Shown here in pieces: positions 22,340 to 33,629 of a stretch of 64,000 bases of DNA. The stretch is from Rhynochetos jubatus (taxonomy: Eukaryota; Chordata; Aves; Eurypygiformes; Rhynochetidae). A program made the translations under genes and the position numbers. The notes under the pieces are model-generated. The model had not been told where the DNA came from and ran no database searches. It worked only from the letters and a program-made list of their open reading frames with translations. The stretch's first letter is position 1; the number at the start of each line of letters is the position of its first letter. The stretch is from contig CM050655.1 of the NCBI GenBank assembly GCA_027574665.1, positions 124,001 to 188,000 on the forward strand. The letters run 5' to 3'.

Positions 22340-22901
22340 ATAACATATCAAGCTGCATAGCGGTGGTGCCAGCCCAGGGCCTGCGGCACTGCAGGACCGG
22401 CGGGGAGGGGATATGGGTGGAAAGGCTTGTGGTTGGACACGACCCTGGGAAGGGGAAGGGTCTGAGGGGGCTTCCGGCCGAGGGGGCTGGGGGTTTGTTT
22501 GTTGTGGGACCTCGTGGCGAGTGGTTGGTGCTCCGGGCAGAGCCAGCGTCTTGCCGGGCAGATCGGTCTGGGGGTCGGGGTTTGAAAGTTTTTTTTCTCT
22601 CTCTGACTCTCTCACCCCCCGGGCCATTTCATGAGGGGTTTGCTCCCTTTGGGTGGGTTTTGTTTCCTTTTTTCCCTTCTTGGGGTGGGATCCTGTATCA
22701 TTTGTTCTACCCTCTTCCTCCGTTCCTTAAATTACTCATTAGCACTAGCATTGTTAGTAACTCCCTAAGTTTCATTTATATAATTAAATAGTTCTTATCT
22801 CAACCTCTACGGGCTTTTCCTCGGTTTGTTCCTCCGACCCTTCCTCACCGGGGGGGGGGGGGGGCGGAGTGGTAGAGCAGGCTTGTCGTGAAACTATGAC
22901 A
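22340..22901 (+). mobile_element. Partial avian LTR, related to the 30-kb LTR
   Basis: The last 120 or so bases parallel the end of the LTR at 30167-30971: both have aatagttcttatctcaa, a cgggctt/cgagctt word, tcctccga, a G-rich stretch, a gcggagt/gcggctt word and the terminal AAACTATGACA against AAACCATGACA. Upstream is a GC-rich half that does not match the 30-kb copy, so it belongs to a different subfamily or is chimeric. The 5' edge is not visible and no target duplication matching the 3' flank (cttct) was found, so it is probably 5'-truncated. A G15 run at 22850-22864 lies inside it. Confidence 0.65.
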
Positions 22902-25477
22902 CTTCTCAACAAAGACATTGATTCTGATTATAAATAGAACATTAAAATCTAAAGAAGTATTTCTCAGTGTGAATTCAGATGACAAGTTGTACTTTGTATT
23001 TCCACCTGTTTCATTGTACTTGTTAGAATTTATTTTCTTTTGGTACTGTACCAGTTGATCACCGACAGTGTTGTCAGAGGAAAGACACAGACTCACACAC
23101 CTGCTTGTGTCTTTTAAATTCATTGACATGTATTTAAATTATGATAATTGTTTTAGTATAAGTAAGACATTTTCCTTGGTGATTTTTTTTAAGCTTTTCT
23201 TTTAGCATTTTAATCACAATTTGAGCTCAGCTATACTTTATTACTCCAAAAATAAAACAGTACCTCTGAAACACTACTATGCAGCACCCTTCCAACAAGA
23301 AATTATGCAAATGGACTCACAAGATTTCCAATGGTGTCATCTCTCTCTTGCCCTTTCCCAAGAACTTAGAGTGACTTATCAGTAGCACTTTTACCAGGAG
23401 TATCTTCAAAAGTCCTACACAGACTAGAATACATCAGTATTTCTACTTCAGAAACAAATAAGTATTTGTTTGGGGGAAAAAAAAGTGTACTGTATCCCTT
23501 TTATTTGGAAGAAATGATTTGGAGCAAACATTTCAGAAACATTCATTATACTCTTACAACAACAGAACTCAAGACTCATTTCTGGATAGCATAGAGTGAT
23601 TTCTCCTATCAAAACCTTTTTGGTTTTCTATCTTATAACAGAAACCTTTAACAAAACAAAAGGAGTAAATCGAGCACAACACTAATAACAAAATAAAATT
23701 AAAAAAAAGAAAAAGTGAAGGACCAGGGAGAAGAATCCATTAACTGTCCTAATGGATATGGTGATCCAGGAAGGAGATAATACCACAACAACAGAGGAAG
23801 CACTGGCCAGCTAGAATTAAGTGCACTGTTACACATATATTCAGCAACGTAACACTATGCTATTACAGTCAAATAAATTAATCTAAATGAGGAAAAAAAC
23901 CCACCTTAATTGTGCTCATTGATATACAAAAAGGTTGAGCAGAATACATGTAGTTTTTTGCTTTGTCAAAAATAAGAAAGCTTCAGCTCACATCAGCCTA
24001 AACCCACAAGTTTTTCTTACTTTCATTTTGGCAAGAAAAACCTGTTTCAGATCAGATTACTTATTTCACCAGGAATGTAACATTTCATACTAGACACCTG
24101 TAATAAGAGCAAAAGAAATAGAAGAAAAAATTCACATTACTGCTGGAAGGAAGACAGACCATCTCCTCTCCCTCTGTGAAAAGATATATGACAGGTTGCT
24201 CTCAATTCCTTCAGTTAAGGCTGTTCTGCCTTGATTGGAAGTGTGGTCTCTGGAGCAACAGAAGAAACCCACACCACCATGGTATATCACATTTTACCAT
24301 TCCTCAATGCAGAACTGTGAGAGGATCACACACTTTTATTTTAGGTAGCTTTTTCCCATGTTGCAACAAAAACCTACCTATTTTAACTGGGTCAGAGGAT
24401 TTGTGTCAGATACTTTGAAAACTGCTTTGCATAGCCTTTTGCCAGTATTTTTTATTAGCTGCTAGTGTAGAAGACAATAACAATAGGTAACTGCAGCTTC
24501 CTTTGCAGTAGAAAGATTAACAAAAACTTGTTAAGAAACAGAATTGCTAATAATTGTGTATGTGCACATCTATGACTCAACTTTCAATCATCTTTCTATC
24601 AAGTCACTGATAAATTGCACACCAAAGATGGCACAAGCTGTAATGCAAAAGCAATACATAGATTACATTTCTAAAGACATTACATTCAATACTGAAGACG
24701 GACTGAAATAAAATCAATGCACTATAGCAACCATACTTCCAGAGAACTGACAAAATGAAAATTTATTCACACTGCTGGCATGATTCATCTTTTCAAATAT
24801 ATGAAGCTTCAAGTGTTTTATAAAATAAACCAACACATTGTCATAATCACAAAAAGCCTTGAATAACATCATGAAGTACTTTGGAGCAGTCATCTTCCTC
24901 ATGGCTATAGATTTGGACAAGCATGTTCTCATTACATTAAATGTATCTTTTATACAGTCTTAAAATCCACAGTGAAACAAATGTTTTGCGTATGAAATTA
25001 CATAATATACATAGTACAATTACAAGCTATCTGTATACTGAGAAAACATTTACTTAGATGCTTGTCTCTGACCCTACTATGTCCAAATTAAATCTAACAT
25101 GTTTTCTGCATTGTAAAGTAGATTGTTGAGATCCCACTGGTACTGGGGATCAGTCTGGGTAAAAGTCCAATCAAAGCATTTCAGGTTATCTTAATCCTTC
25201 TACAGTCTGCTTACTATTTTCTTCTGCTGAAAGCCACTCAAGTTCAATCATTGCAAATGCTATAAAAACCTATCTGATTTATTTCCCTGCTGGGAAAGTC
25301 AATAAAACAACTTATGATTTGACGTCTAACACATCATTCAGCCAAGAAACCAAAATCCTGACAACCACTCATTTCAATCTGCAAGCCTTTATTTGTAGAG
25401 ATAGCTGCTATATAATACTGTGCTTCTGGTCTTATTATTGCATTTAAAATAAAACACAAAGACAAGCAAACCAGCAT
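22902..25477. other. AT-rich unique DNA, no gene seen
   Basis: Non-coding AT-rich sequence without recognisable repeats or exons. Frames at 24176 (80 codons) and 24714 (72 codons) lack domains. Confidence 0.6.
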
Positions 25478-25562
25478 GAATAGAATAGAATAGAATAGAA
25501 TAGAATAGAATAGAATAGAATAGAATAGAATAGAATAGAATAGAATAGAATAGAATAGAATA
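25478..25562 (-). repeat. (GAATA)17 microsatellite at CR1 tail
   Basis: Seventeen perfect GAATA units (TATTC on the minus strand), directly joined to the 3' end of the minus-strand CR1 that follows. CR1 3' ends normally carry a few ATTCTATG-type units; this pure pentamer is most simply an expansion that started from such a tail. It makes the minus frames here a repeated ILFYS peptide, which is an artefact. Confidence 0.97.
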
Positions 25563-26395
25563 GGCTTGGGACACCGCTCTAGGAAGTGTGCTCCAGTGTT
25601 TGACCACTCTCTTGGTAAAGAAATGATTCCTAATGTCCAATCTAAACCTTCCCTGGTGCAGCTTTGAACCATTCCCACACATCCTATCACTGGGTACCAG
25701 ACTGGTACCAGAAAAGATTGACACCTCCCACACCACTTCCCCTCCTCAGGAAGCTGTAGAGAGCAATGAGGTCGACCCTTGGCCTCCTTTTCTCCAAACC
25801 AGACAAACCCAGAGTCCTTAGCTGCTCTTCATAGGACATGCCTTCCAGCCCTTTCACCAGCCTTGTTGCCCTCCTCTGGATGCATTCAAGGACCTTCACT
25901 TCCTTCTTAAACAGTGGGGCCCAGAACCGCACACAGCACTGAAGGCCACACCAACGCTGAATGCAGGGGGATAAGCACCTCATCTGAGGGGCTGGTCACG
26001 CTGTGTCTGATGCACCCCAGGATGTGGTTTGCCCTCCTGGCTGCCAGGACACATTGCTGACTCGTATTGAACTTGCTGCCAACCAGCACCCCCAGATCCC
26101 TTTCCGCAGGGCTGCCCTCCAGCCACTCCTCCCAGTTTATACTTGTGCCCAGTGTTACTCCATCCCAAGAGCAGAATTTGACATTTGTACTTAAATTACA
26201 TTCCCTTAATCATAACCCAATGATCCAAACTATCTAGATTCTTCTACCAGGTATCTTGTCCCTCAAGAGAGTCAACAGCACTTCCCAGTCTGGTATCATC
26301 AGCAAACTGGGTAATGGTGTGTTCAACTCCTGCATCCAGATCGTTGATAAACTGATTGATCAGGACTGGCCCTAGAATTGAACCCTGAGAAACAT
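25563..26395 (-). mobile_element. CR1 LINE fragment, minus strand
   Basis: A 5'-truncated non-LTR retrotransposon read on the minus strand from about 26395 to 25563. Its start encodes the end of the CR1 reverse transcriptase: QGSILGP, then the catalytic FADD motif intact at 26295-26306. Further on, the typical CR1 C-terminal words appear in broken frames (ECIQRRATRLVKGLEGMSYE, then LEKRRPRVDLIALYSFLRRG). Frame breaks near 26240 and 25980 make it a dead copy. 5' truncation is the usual outcome of CR1 insertion. The identification is by recognition of motifs and is firm; the subfamily is not determined. Confidence 0.95.
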
Positions 26396-27354
26396 ACATA
26401 TTCATATGTACACAAGAATATGAATTCATATATTCATTTATTGGAATATGAATTTATATATTAAATAAATTAATTCATATGTTCATTTTTCAGTGTATGA
26501 AACTAGTGCAGATATCAATTAAATTTAGATTCTAATGCTTACATCCTGGCCACTCATTTTCACATGTAATGACCCTTTTTCCTCTATACAGAAGTTAAGA
26601 GCATTTATTTTCATTTTTTGTAATGTCTGCCAAGTTCAACCTGAAGTCTGAGTAAAATAAGCATATTCCTGGTTAGAAGTCAATGGAAAACTGCTCAGAA
26701 CATACAAAATATAGCTTGTCTGCTCATACCCCGTGCACAAGAACTCAGCACTTCATGCCATAAAACTACTTAACTCCAGGAAGACAGAGATCTGTGCAGC
26801 CTCTAGAGATAAGTGGAGATAAAAGATTAATGATTTTGTACACTTTAACTGGCCGATATCCAGTAATTCATTCTTCTATAATTGGATCTTATTTTTTAAT
26901 AAACATAAACCACTCAGAAATTTATGCTTGAGACCTCAAACAGAAGTTAAGTAAGATTAGTAGTCTTAATGTGAATCCTGTTTCAACTTATCAGCAATAT
27001 GTTAGCAAAATAGATAGTATTTGATAACTCATTATGAAAGACTTAATATGCTCATTATATGGTAGATAGAAGAAAAAACCTATGTATGCATTACACAAAA
27101 AACAGACACAGTTCTAGCACTGCTTCACTGGGATTTGGGATAGATCAAACTCAGATGCACTGTAACATTATTGCAGGGAAAGAATAAGAATTCAAGGTCC
27201 AAGATCCAGGAAGGTAATAAACATATTTTCAGAGGGATGAGAATATGTTTTACTCTCATGAGCTTCTGGCCAATGTTACAATTACTTCTACAATTTAGGG
27301 CTGAAAATTAGCCACCACCTTGAACATTAAGTTCCAACACACCCCTCCCTAACA

Positions 27355-27384
27355 AGTATTTAGACATACAAGTGTCTAAATACT
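27355..27384. repeat. Perfect 12-bp stem, 6-base loop
   Basis: AGTATTTAGACA at 27355-27366 is exactly complementary to TGTCTAAATACT at 27373-27384, with tacaag between. It is too short for a microRNA precursor and no terminal-repeat partner was seen, so a relic of a small palindromic element or chance is likely. Confidence 0.9.
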
Positions 27385-29507
27385 GAGGATTTTCTCTGTA
27401 TGACATCCTTTCCAATCTTATAGCAAAATCTGCTCTTCAAAGTCACCTAGCTGTCGCTTTTAAGTCAGTGAAAAGCTGGACTGAAAAATCAGAAGGAAAA
27501 AGATGTTTGCTTCGAGTCAGTGTAAAATAGGCAATTTTTTTGGATGAAATTAAGAGTTGACATAAAATTGTATTAAATACATCACCCAATTCAAAGGGGA
27601 AAAACCCTTACTTTTTTTTTTTCTTTCCATTTGGATAACTAAATTTAGGGGATAGGGGGAAGCTTTCTTTTCTGATTAAATATTCCCTTCTTACAGCTTC
27701 AATAACACCATTTAAAAAATCACAAAACGGAACTGTTGACTGTTTTTTCAGCCAGTGGCATATGCCTAATTCCACACAAATTCATAAACATGGTCAACCT
27801 GAAACTTTTGCAACTAAACAATTTGTTAAGAAAATTAAGTAGTCAACTCCAGTTTTGATTAGTGCAGCAATGTTTACGCCAGCAGCCTTGCTGTTACCTC
27901 TTATGTGTAGTGTAGTTTTTGATCATGAGACCCACTTTCTACCTTTCTTTTGTTGCTTTCTTCTATCACATTAATTGCTAACGTCTTTTTCTTTTCTTTT
28001 TTTTTTTTTTTAACCTTTTATGGCTCTTCAGATGTTATAATTTCCCATTTATTTAATGTTGGAGGACAAATACCTCTTCCTGATCACCAAGTGATGCCTG
28101 TTGCCTTCATCTACTGCTTTAAACTGGAAACATGCAACTTTGACAGACCTAATATGATCACCCCTTGAACTCTGCTTTAATTCCTAAAGTAGAAAATTAT
28201 TTGATCATAGGCAGGATGCTTGTGTGCTGAGCTACAAACTGATCCTTATGTTTATCTTACGAGGAGGATTCTGCACTTGCTAGTGATGTTCCCTGTGTTC
28301 CTCAACCTGTAGAGTAGCATGTTGTTAAGAGGGTCTTGGAGGAGTTCCCTGGGCTCCAAAGGATGGTTTGATGTACTATACAAGATCTAAAATGAACTTT
28401 GAATATTTTCGTCATTAAACAGGGATAGGTTCTCTGCAATGGCAAAAGCATACAGACACAAGCTTCATTTTGCACACAAAGAAAGCATGTTCAATATAAT
28501 ATTATGAAGAGATATCCAAGCAGCCTCAAGTTCATAATCTTCAGTACTGTAACAGTAAACACACACACCAAAAAAAAAAAAAAAATCCATGGAAACTTTT
28601 GGCACCTCTTACAAAATCTTTGACAAACTTAGGGAGCAGTGTCTCATACAGAACAGGCACCCACTGTGCCACCTACTTTGCTAAACTACAGATTGACACC
28701 AATAACATCCCCATTTATCTTCTGTCACTTTCTTCTTAAATCAACTACTACCAAAACTGTCCCAGGGCATTTGTCATTTCAGAGACAGACAGAACAGCTT
28801 CTTCCCTCCTGTCCAATACACTATTTATGGGATTTACTACACTTCATTATAATGGTTATCTAAATCCAGTATCAATATTGCTGATGAAGATACTAATATT
28901 CAGGAGAGAGCACCTACACACCAGACAGCAGGGGGCTAAAGTGCTGCATTTTCAAATTCTGTTTTTCCATTCAAACATAACAATATTATTAATAAAATTC
29001 TATTGGAAAACATCCCTCTGATAAGCCACTGAAAGCAGCTATTTTAGGTACTGTGGGTCTCTCCAATGCTTAACTGATCAGACTGCTTGACCCTGAATGA
29101 TGGCTGAACAACAGCCCATTTAGTTTACCCAAGGAGGTACAGTGCAGATCTTGAGAAGTCTGTTCTTTTCCCTATCTTTTGAGCTTTTGGTTAATAATGA
29201 GCTAAGGTAAATTTCACCACTTCTCCATAAGTTTCTTGTGGCACAGACTAACATAGTCCATAGCTATCTATGGTCTCTAGTGGCTACAGCAGTGATAATC
29301 ACCATCTGGGAATATCCTCTACACACCACGGCTCCTGGGAGCCTGAAAGCCTCCTGCTGAGAGGTTAGAAAAGACAAAAAACAATGAACAGTTCTGACAG
29401 CATGTTCCTTGCCCTACTGTAAGCAATGAAGCTACTAACAATATTTAGAACACAATATTTAAGTGTACATGTAATTAAAAATCCTGCTCGATTTTTGTGT
29501 TTGCCAG

Positions 29508-29663
29508 GAATACAAGCTGGATTCAAAGTAAACTGCAAATGGGCAAGCCATTCATACCAACTGCTCTTGCAAACTTCAGTTCACCTCACCATACTGTTAA
29601 TCAAGGAAGATAGCAGGAAAGATAACCGTGATCTGAATGAATTTTCATGTCTTTAAACCCCAG
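29508..29663 (+). other. Splice-bounded segment, likely non-coding
   Basis: On the plus strand 156 bases lie between a strong acceptor, atttttgtgtttgccag, and a strong donor, CCCCAG|gtgaga. All three frames contain a stop before the donor, so if transcribed this would be a non-coding RNA exon or an untranslated exon. There is no independent support. Confidence 0.17.
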
Positions 29664-30161
29664 GTGAGAACAGAGATACTTTCCAGATCAGTTATCCCCA
29701 GGGAAGAAAAATAATGAGGGAGGAGGCCTGCGTGACTAAACACTTTTTGAGTTAGCTCTTGTTACTAAAATAATTATCAGCCTTAGCGGGTAAAGCAGGG
29801 AAATCTGTAACAGGGTCAATAAGTCACCATCAGTGGAAGTATTGCAGCATATAGGGATGGACAATCATGATGAAAGCAGAAAAGTCAGTTAGATATTCCA
29901 GGGAAGAAACAGAGACAAAAATACTCATAACAATTCAATATTCCAGTGAACAAAGTCATGAGTAATATTGCTGTGGGCTACAAGGACTACTTTTCTAACA
30001 AAGTTTACTTTTTTTCTAATGAACATTTATTCTTCCACACAAGATTGCTCTGCTCTCGCTTCTTCCTTTTCTCAGAAGCCCTGCAGGAATCAACACTGAG
30101 GACTATTTAAAACAAACTGATCTAGCAAACTTTCTATTACTACAATAATCATTGTCAGTGT

Positions 30162-30166
30162 AGACC
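30162..30166. repeat. Left target-site duplication AGACC
   Basis: AGACC directly before the LTR start is repeated directly after its end at 30972-30976. A perfect 5-bp duplication is the mark of integrase-mediated insertion. Confidence 0.9.
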
Positions 30167-30971
30167 TGTGCTGGGTTCAGTCAGGAAAGGGCTAACTCCC
30201 TTTACTCTGGTTGCCAGAGAACTCTGTTGCTGGACAATAAGAGAAAACATTGATAAGGCCTCAGCTGGTGCTGGGGATGGCTTGTACTGAACTCAAGGTC
30301 TTTCGTCCGCTTCGGATACTGTAGCTGACCCAGACTAACCAAGGAAGTATTTCATCCCATAGCACGTCATGTTCCGGTCTCTTTGGGTGGGGAAGAGGGT
30401 CCGGTAGCCATTACTCTGCCCTTCTCTCTCTCTCCCTTACTCCCTTGCTTGTCTCTCCGGGCACTTGCTAACCCTCCTGTGTTAGCTGCTTTGCTAACTC
30501 CTGTGCTGGCTCATTCGTGTGGGAGCTGGTGGGTTGTTTTGAGTTTTCTGGCCGTGTTATCAGTGATAAGGTTTGCTCGGAATCTGCTGCGTAGGTTCCC
30601 GGGCTCCGGCCTTCGGGACACGGCTCTCGGGCTGCGATCGCTCTTGGGCTGTGGTTCTCGGGCTCTCTGGGTCTGATTTTCATCCCTCAACATCTGGGTG
30701 TGCATTGGTCAGTGGATGGTGGGGAATTGTATCATATTGTATCATATTGTATATATTGTACTGTATTTTTCATTTTCTACTATTTTAATTATTTAGTATT
30801 AGTAGTACCTGTATATATTGATTTAGATTTAATTAGTAAATAGTTCTTATCTCAATTTTACGAGCTTCCTTATTTCTTTTTCCTCCGATTCTTCCCCTCC
30901 ACTGGAGGAGGGGAGGGGGATTTGTGAGAGCGGCTTCGTGGTATTTTGCTAGCCGGAGTTAAACCATGACA
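30167..30971 (+). mobile_element. Complete solo LTR, 805 bp
   Basis: Begins TGTGCTGGGTTCAGTCAGG and ends GTTAAACCATGACA, with canonical TG...CA termini and a perfect 5-bp duplication (AGACC) on both sides. There is no internal region, so the provirus was lost by recombination between its two LTRs. The style of termini and the 5-bp duplication fit class III (ERVL-like) or class I avian elements; the exact family was not determined. A tandem attgtatcat pair and a tatatattg TATA-like stretch lie at 30725-30760. Intact edges and duplication suggest a younger insertion than the LTR at 18.6 kb. The frames of 64-97 codons at 30383-30788 lie within it and are not genes. Confidence 0.93.
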
Positions 30972-30976
30972 AGACC
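30972..30976. repeat. Right target-site duplication AGACC
   Basis: Direct copy of 30162-30166, adjoining the CA end of the LTR. Confidence 0.9.
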
Positions 30977-32031
30977 ACTTCATGAAATATTAAGAAACCC
31001 TCCTCCCAAATCAATCTGTTGAGCTGAATTTGCTCTACAGGGACTTAGGATACTCTTCAGTCACAACATTGCTTGGCATTCCTGGAAATACCTAGGAAGT
31101 ACAAAGTATTAATAACTATTAATTTTATCACTGATTCTAAATAATTTTATTTGTTACACCAGAAGTGTTTCAGTTGCCATAAGGCCAATAAAATAATTTT
31201 TGACTTATGTGTAGATGTAAACAGCTTGCTAATAAAACCTAATCTTATTCTCTTTGTCCTGAAAATTTACTGAATTTTAATGAACAATAATTATCATTTT
31301 ACAGAATTGCCATCTATCTGTGGAAAAATCATGAAGGAAAATTGCTGAAGACCAAACAGAAATACTTTACACAATAAGAGTGTGTCAGAGTACTGGCTAT
31401 TTGTAACAAACATAAGTATAGTTAGATTTACATTTTAGTGGCAACCAGTAACAACAAAAAGGACCAACCCAAATCATCAGCTATCAGCAAATTACTAACA
31501 AATAGCAACCGTTACTAACATTCATTATAGTACTGGTAAAAATCAAACCGATTTAATTCATCAGAAAGATAGAGTCAAGGATCTGAACGAGGATTTGACC
31601 TGCAGCAAAAGAAATTTAGAATGCAGTTATCTCAAGCTCAATAGCTTTATTATCCTATTACTGTAGAGTGAATTTTTCTACACCTTTCCAAATAAGCAGC
31701 AGATGTTCCAGCAGCAGAAACAGCATACATTAGCAATGAAAGACAACTCATGACATATTGTACCCAAGGGCACAGAAATCTTTTGATTAAGCAAGTATTT
31801 TCATAACAACTGTACAATATGCTGACTAAAAGTCTTCACCAAGTCACACACACAGAAAAATCCTACTTTGTCATGGTTTGGAGGAAATCAGTGCCCTAGG
31901 AGCAAACTAAATTTCAAGGAAGAACATTATCAGAAGCTGTTACGAAACAAAACAACCCTATTTGTTCAGCAACAGACTAAAATCTGTTGTTAACTATAAT
32001 CTCAGGAGAATTTATTTTTAAAAAACTATCC

Positions 32032-32095
32032 CTCTAGTTATAGTCAATAATTTATTGGAGGATCACTCTAGTTATAGCTAATAATTTATTTGAGG
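32032..32095. repeat. 34-bp tandem duplication
   Basis: ctctagttatagtcaataat at 32032 and ctctagttatagctaataat at 32066 begin two units of about 30 matching bases that differ by a CT/TC swap and one or two other changes. Confidence 0.9.
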
Positions 32096-32436
32096 TGAAA
32101 CAGACCAAGGACCACAGGTAGTTTTTAGCTAGACTGTTTTCAAATGGGTAACAACAACTTTCAAACCCAGCTCCCCTATCAAAAATTGTATCAAAATCAG
32201 TACTTGCTGTTATTCACCAATGAAGAATGGCATTACAAACTGACCACCCTAATGCTAGATATTGTTAACTGGATAATCCCAAATTCATTGAGGCCACAAA
32301 TAGCCAGTGGCCAGGATATACACCTTAATTTTAATTTGTCTGATCAAAACAGAGATTGTTATTTCCAAAATTACACACAGGCCATGGCTGCAAGCATTTC
32401 TGTCAAGCTGCATGAATTCTCAATGACACTTAAAAA

Positions 32437-32462
32437 AATTAAACAGTTTAATCTGTTTAATT
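32437..32462. repeat. Perfect 10-bp stem, 6-base loop
   Basis: AATTAAACAG (32437-32446) pairs exactly with CTGTTTAATT (32453-32462) around TTTAAT. AT-rich; no link to a known element was seen. Confidence 0.9.
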
Positions 32463-33110
32463 AATCTGGTTAACCTTCTGACCTTTCCTGATTACTAAGG
32501 CTGTTTGTCGTTTACACGTACCTTTCGAAAGTGATAATTAACAAGGTTTTAGGGCAGTGAAGTAGCTCATGAGAAGTCACACATTCATATTAACAGCAGA
32601 ACAGGGCACAAAGCAGAAGTCCTGAAGACAAAGGAACTATCAATACAATAAAATCATAAACACGGGCTGCATCAATAAACCCAAGTCATAGCTACAGTGT
32701 TTCATAAAGATCGATCGACCAGCCTGTAATGCTTCGGAATTCTGTGTGTTTTATAATCACTTTTCTCCAGACTAGCCCATGAAATCTTTCTCTTCATTAC
32801 AGCTCTGTGGGACAGGATGGTCTGCAACAATTCACCTGTAGCTAGCACCTAACACCCAAGTGGAAGACAAAATTTAGCATTTTATAAGGTACCAGAATTA
32901 GGAATCTAGGAAATTTAGGCTCCATCTATGAGCCACCATCCCTGGTAGATAATTTCCTAATTATTCCTTCCTTAGGAATTCTTAGTCTACCTTCCCCTTT
33001 CTAGGTCAAGAGTGTACTTGCATGCATGAGCAAGTTAAGCCTGGATTCATTCCACCTCGAGTAGCCATTTACCTATGCAATCACAAAAAAAAGCATATTG
33101 TGCCTCTTAC

Positions 33111-33177
33111 CTGTTAAGCTTCGTTAGTGTAACACGATTTTCAAAACCTTTATACAACACACAATATTCAGGCAAGA
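33111..33177 (-). other. Splice-bounded open segment (candidate exon)
   Basis: On the minus strand 67 bases lie between an acceptor-like gacattgcag (poor pyrimidine tract) and a strong donor, AACAG|gtaaga. One frame is open, containing LPEYCVLYKGFENRVTLTKL. The weak acceptor and the unrecognised peptide keep confidence low. Confidence 0.17.
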
Positions 33178-33629
33178 CTGCAATGTCTTTGCAAAGTGCT
33201 ATTTGAACACTTAACAACTTTATATATCAATGTCTTCTGCTAGAACTCATATAAAAGTGTACGAGTTTTTTTTAAAACAGCCTACGTATTGTTTTTCTGC
33301 TCAAAATACAAAGCAGATGAGCCACTTAAAATTTAAATATTTTCTTCAGAAACAAAACACAGAACTATTCAGACTATAAGGGGAATAGATAGCTACATGC
33401 AGCTGTAAAACAACTAAAATGATCATAAAATTTTAACTACATCAGTTGCTGTTGCTTCTACTTAAACATGATTTTGAAAAAGGAGATTTGAATGTATAAA
33501 TATTATATATTTTATGCCACATAAGTACCTTAGGAGTTTAAACCCTCGTGAACTTAGGAAAAAGGTTGACAAGCAAATAATTGTTTAATGATAAGATTAC
33601 CTACGAAATAGGACAGATACCAGTATGCT

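Larger units (their letters stand above)
26396..30161. other. AT-rich unique DNA, no gene seen
   Basis: Non-coding sequence. It holds a near-palindromic AT-rich patch beside the CR1 (atatgaattcatat, 26419-26432), a 12-bp perfect stem at 27355-27384, T15 at 27997-28011, A16 at 28570-28585 and one splice-bounded segment at 29508-29663. No other mobile element was recognised. Confidence 0.6.
30977..33629. other. AT-rich unique DNA, no gene seen
   Basis: Non-coding sequence with a 34-base tandem duplication at 32032-32095 and a 10-bp stem at 32437-32462. A 106-codon plus frame at 32144-32464 starts just after the duplication and ends inside the stem; it has no domain, no clear promoter and ordinary AT-rich composition, so it is not called. 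One splice-bounded segment at 33111-33177 is listed separately. Confidence 0.6.

Noticed and set aside
9601-23320. Several ATGCAAAT octamer words (9604, 10274, 11022, 23306 and others)
   Set aside because: They are scattered singly at a density expected in AT-rich DNA and none lies near a supported promoter.
25334-25736. Repeated ILFYS peptide frames on the minus strand
   Set aside because: Direct translation of the (GAATA)17 microsatellite and CR1 tail, not a protein repeat.
30383-30788. Overlapping frames of 64-97 codons
   Set aside because: They fall inside the solo LTR and follow its GC-rich stretch; LTRs do not normally code there.
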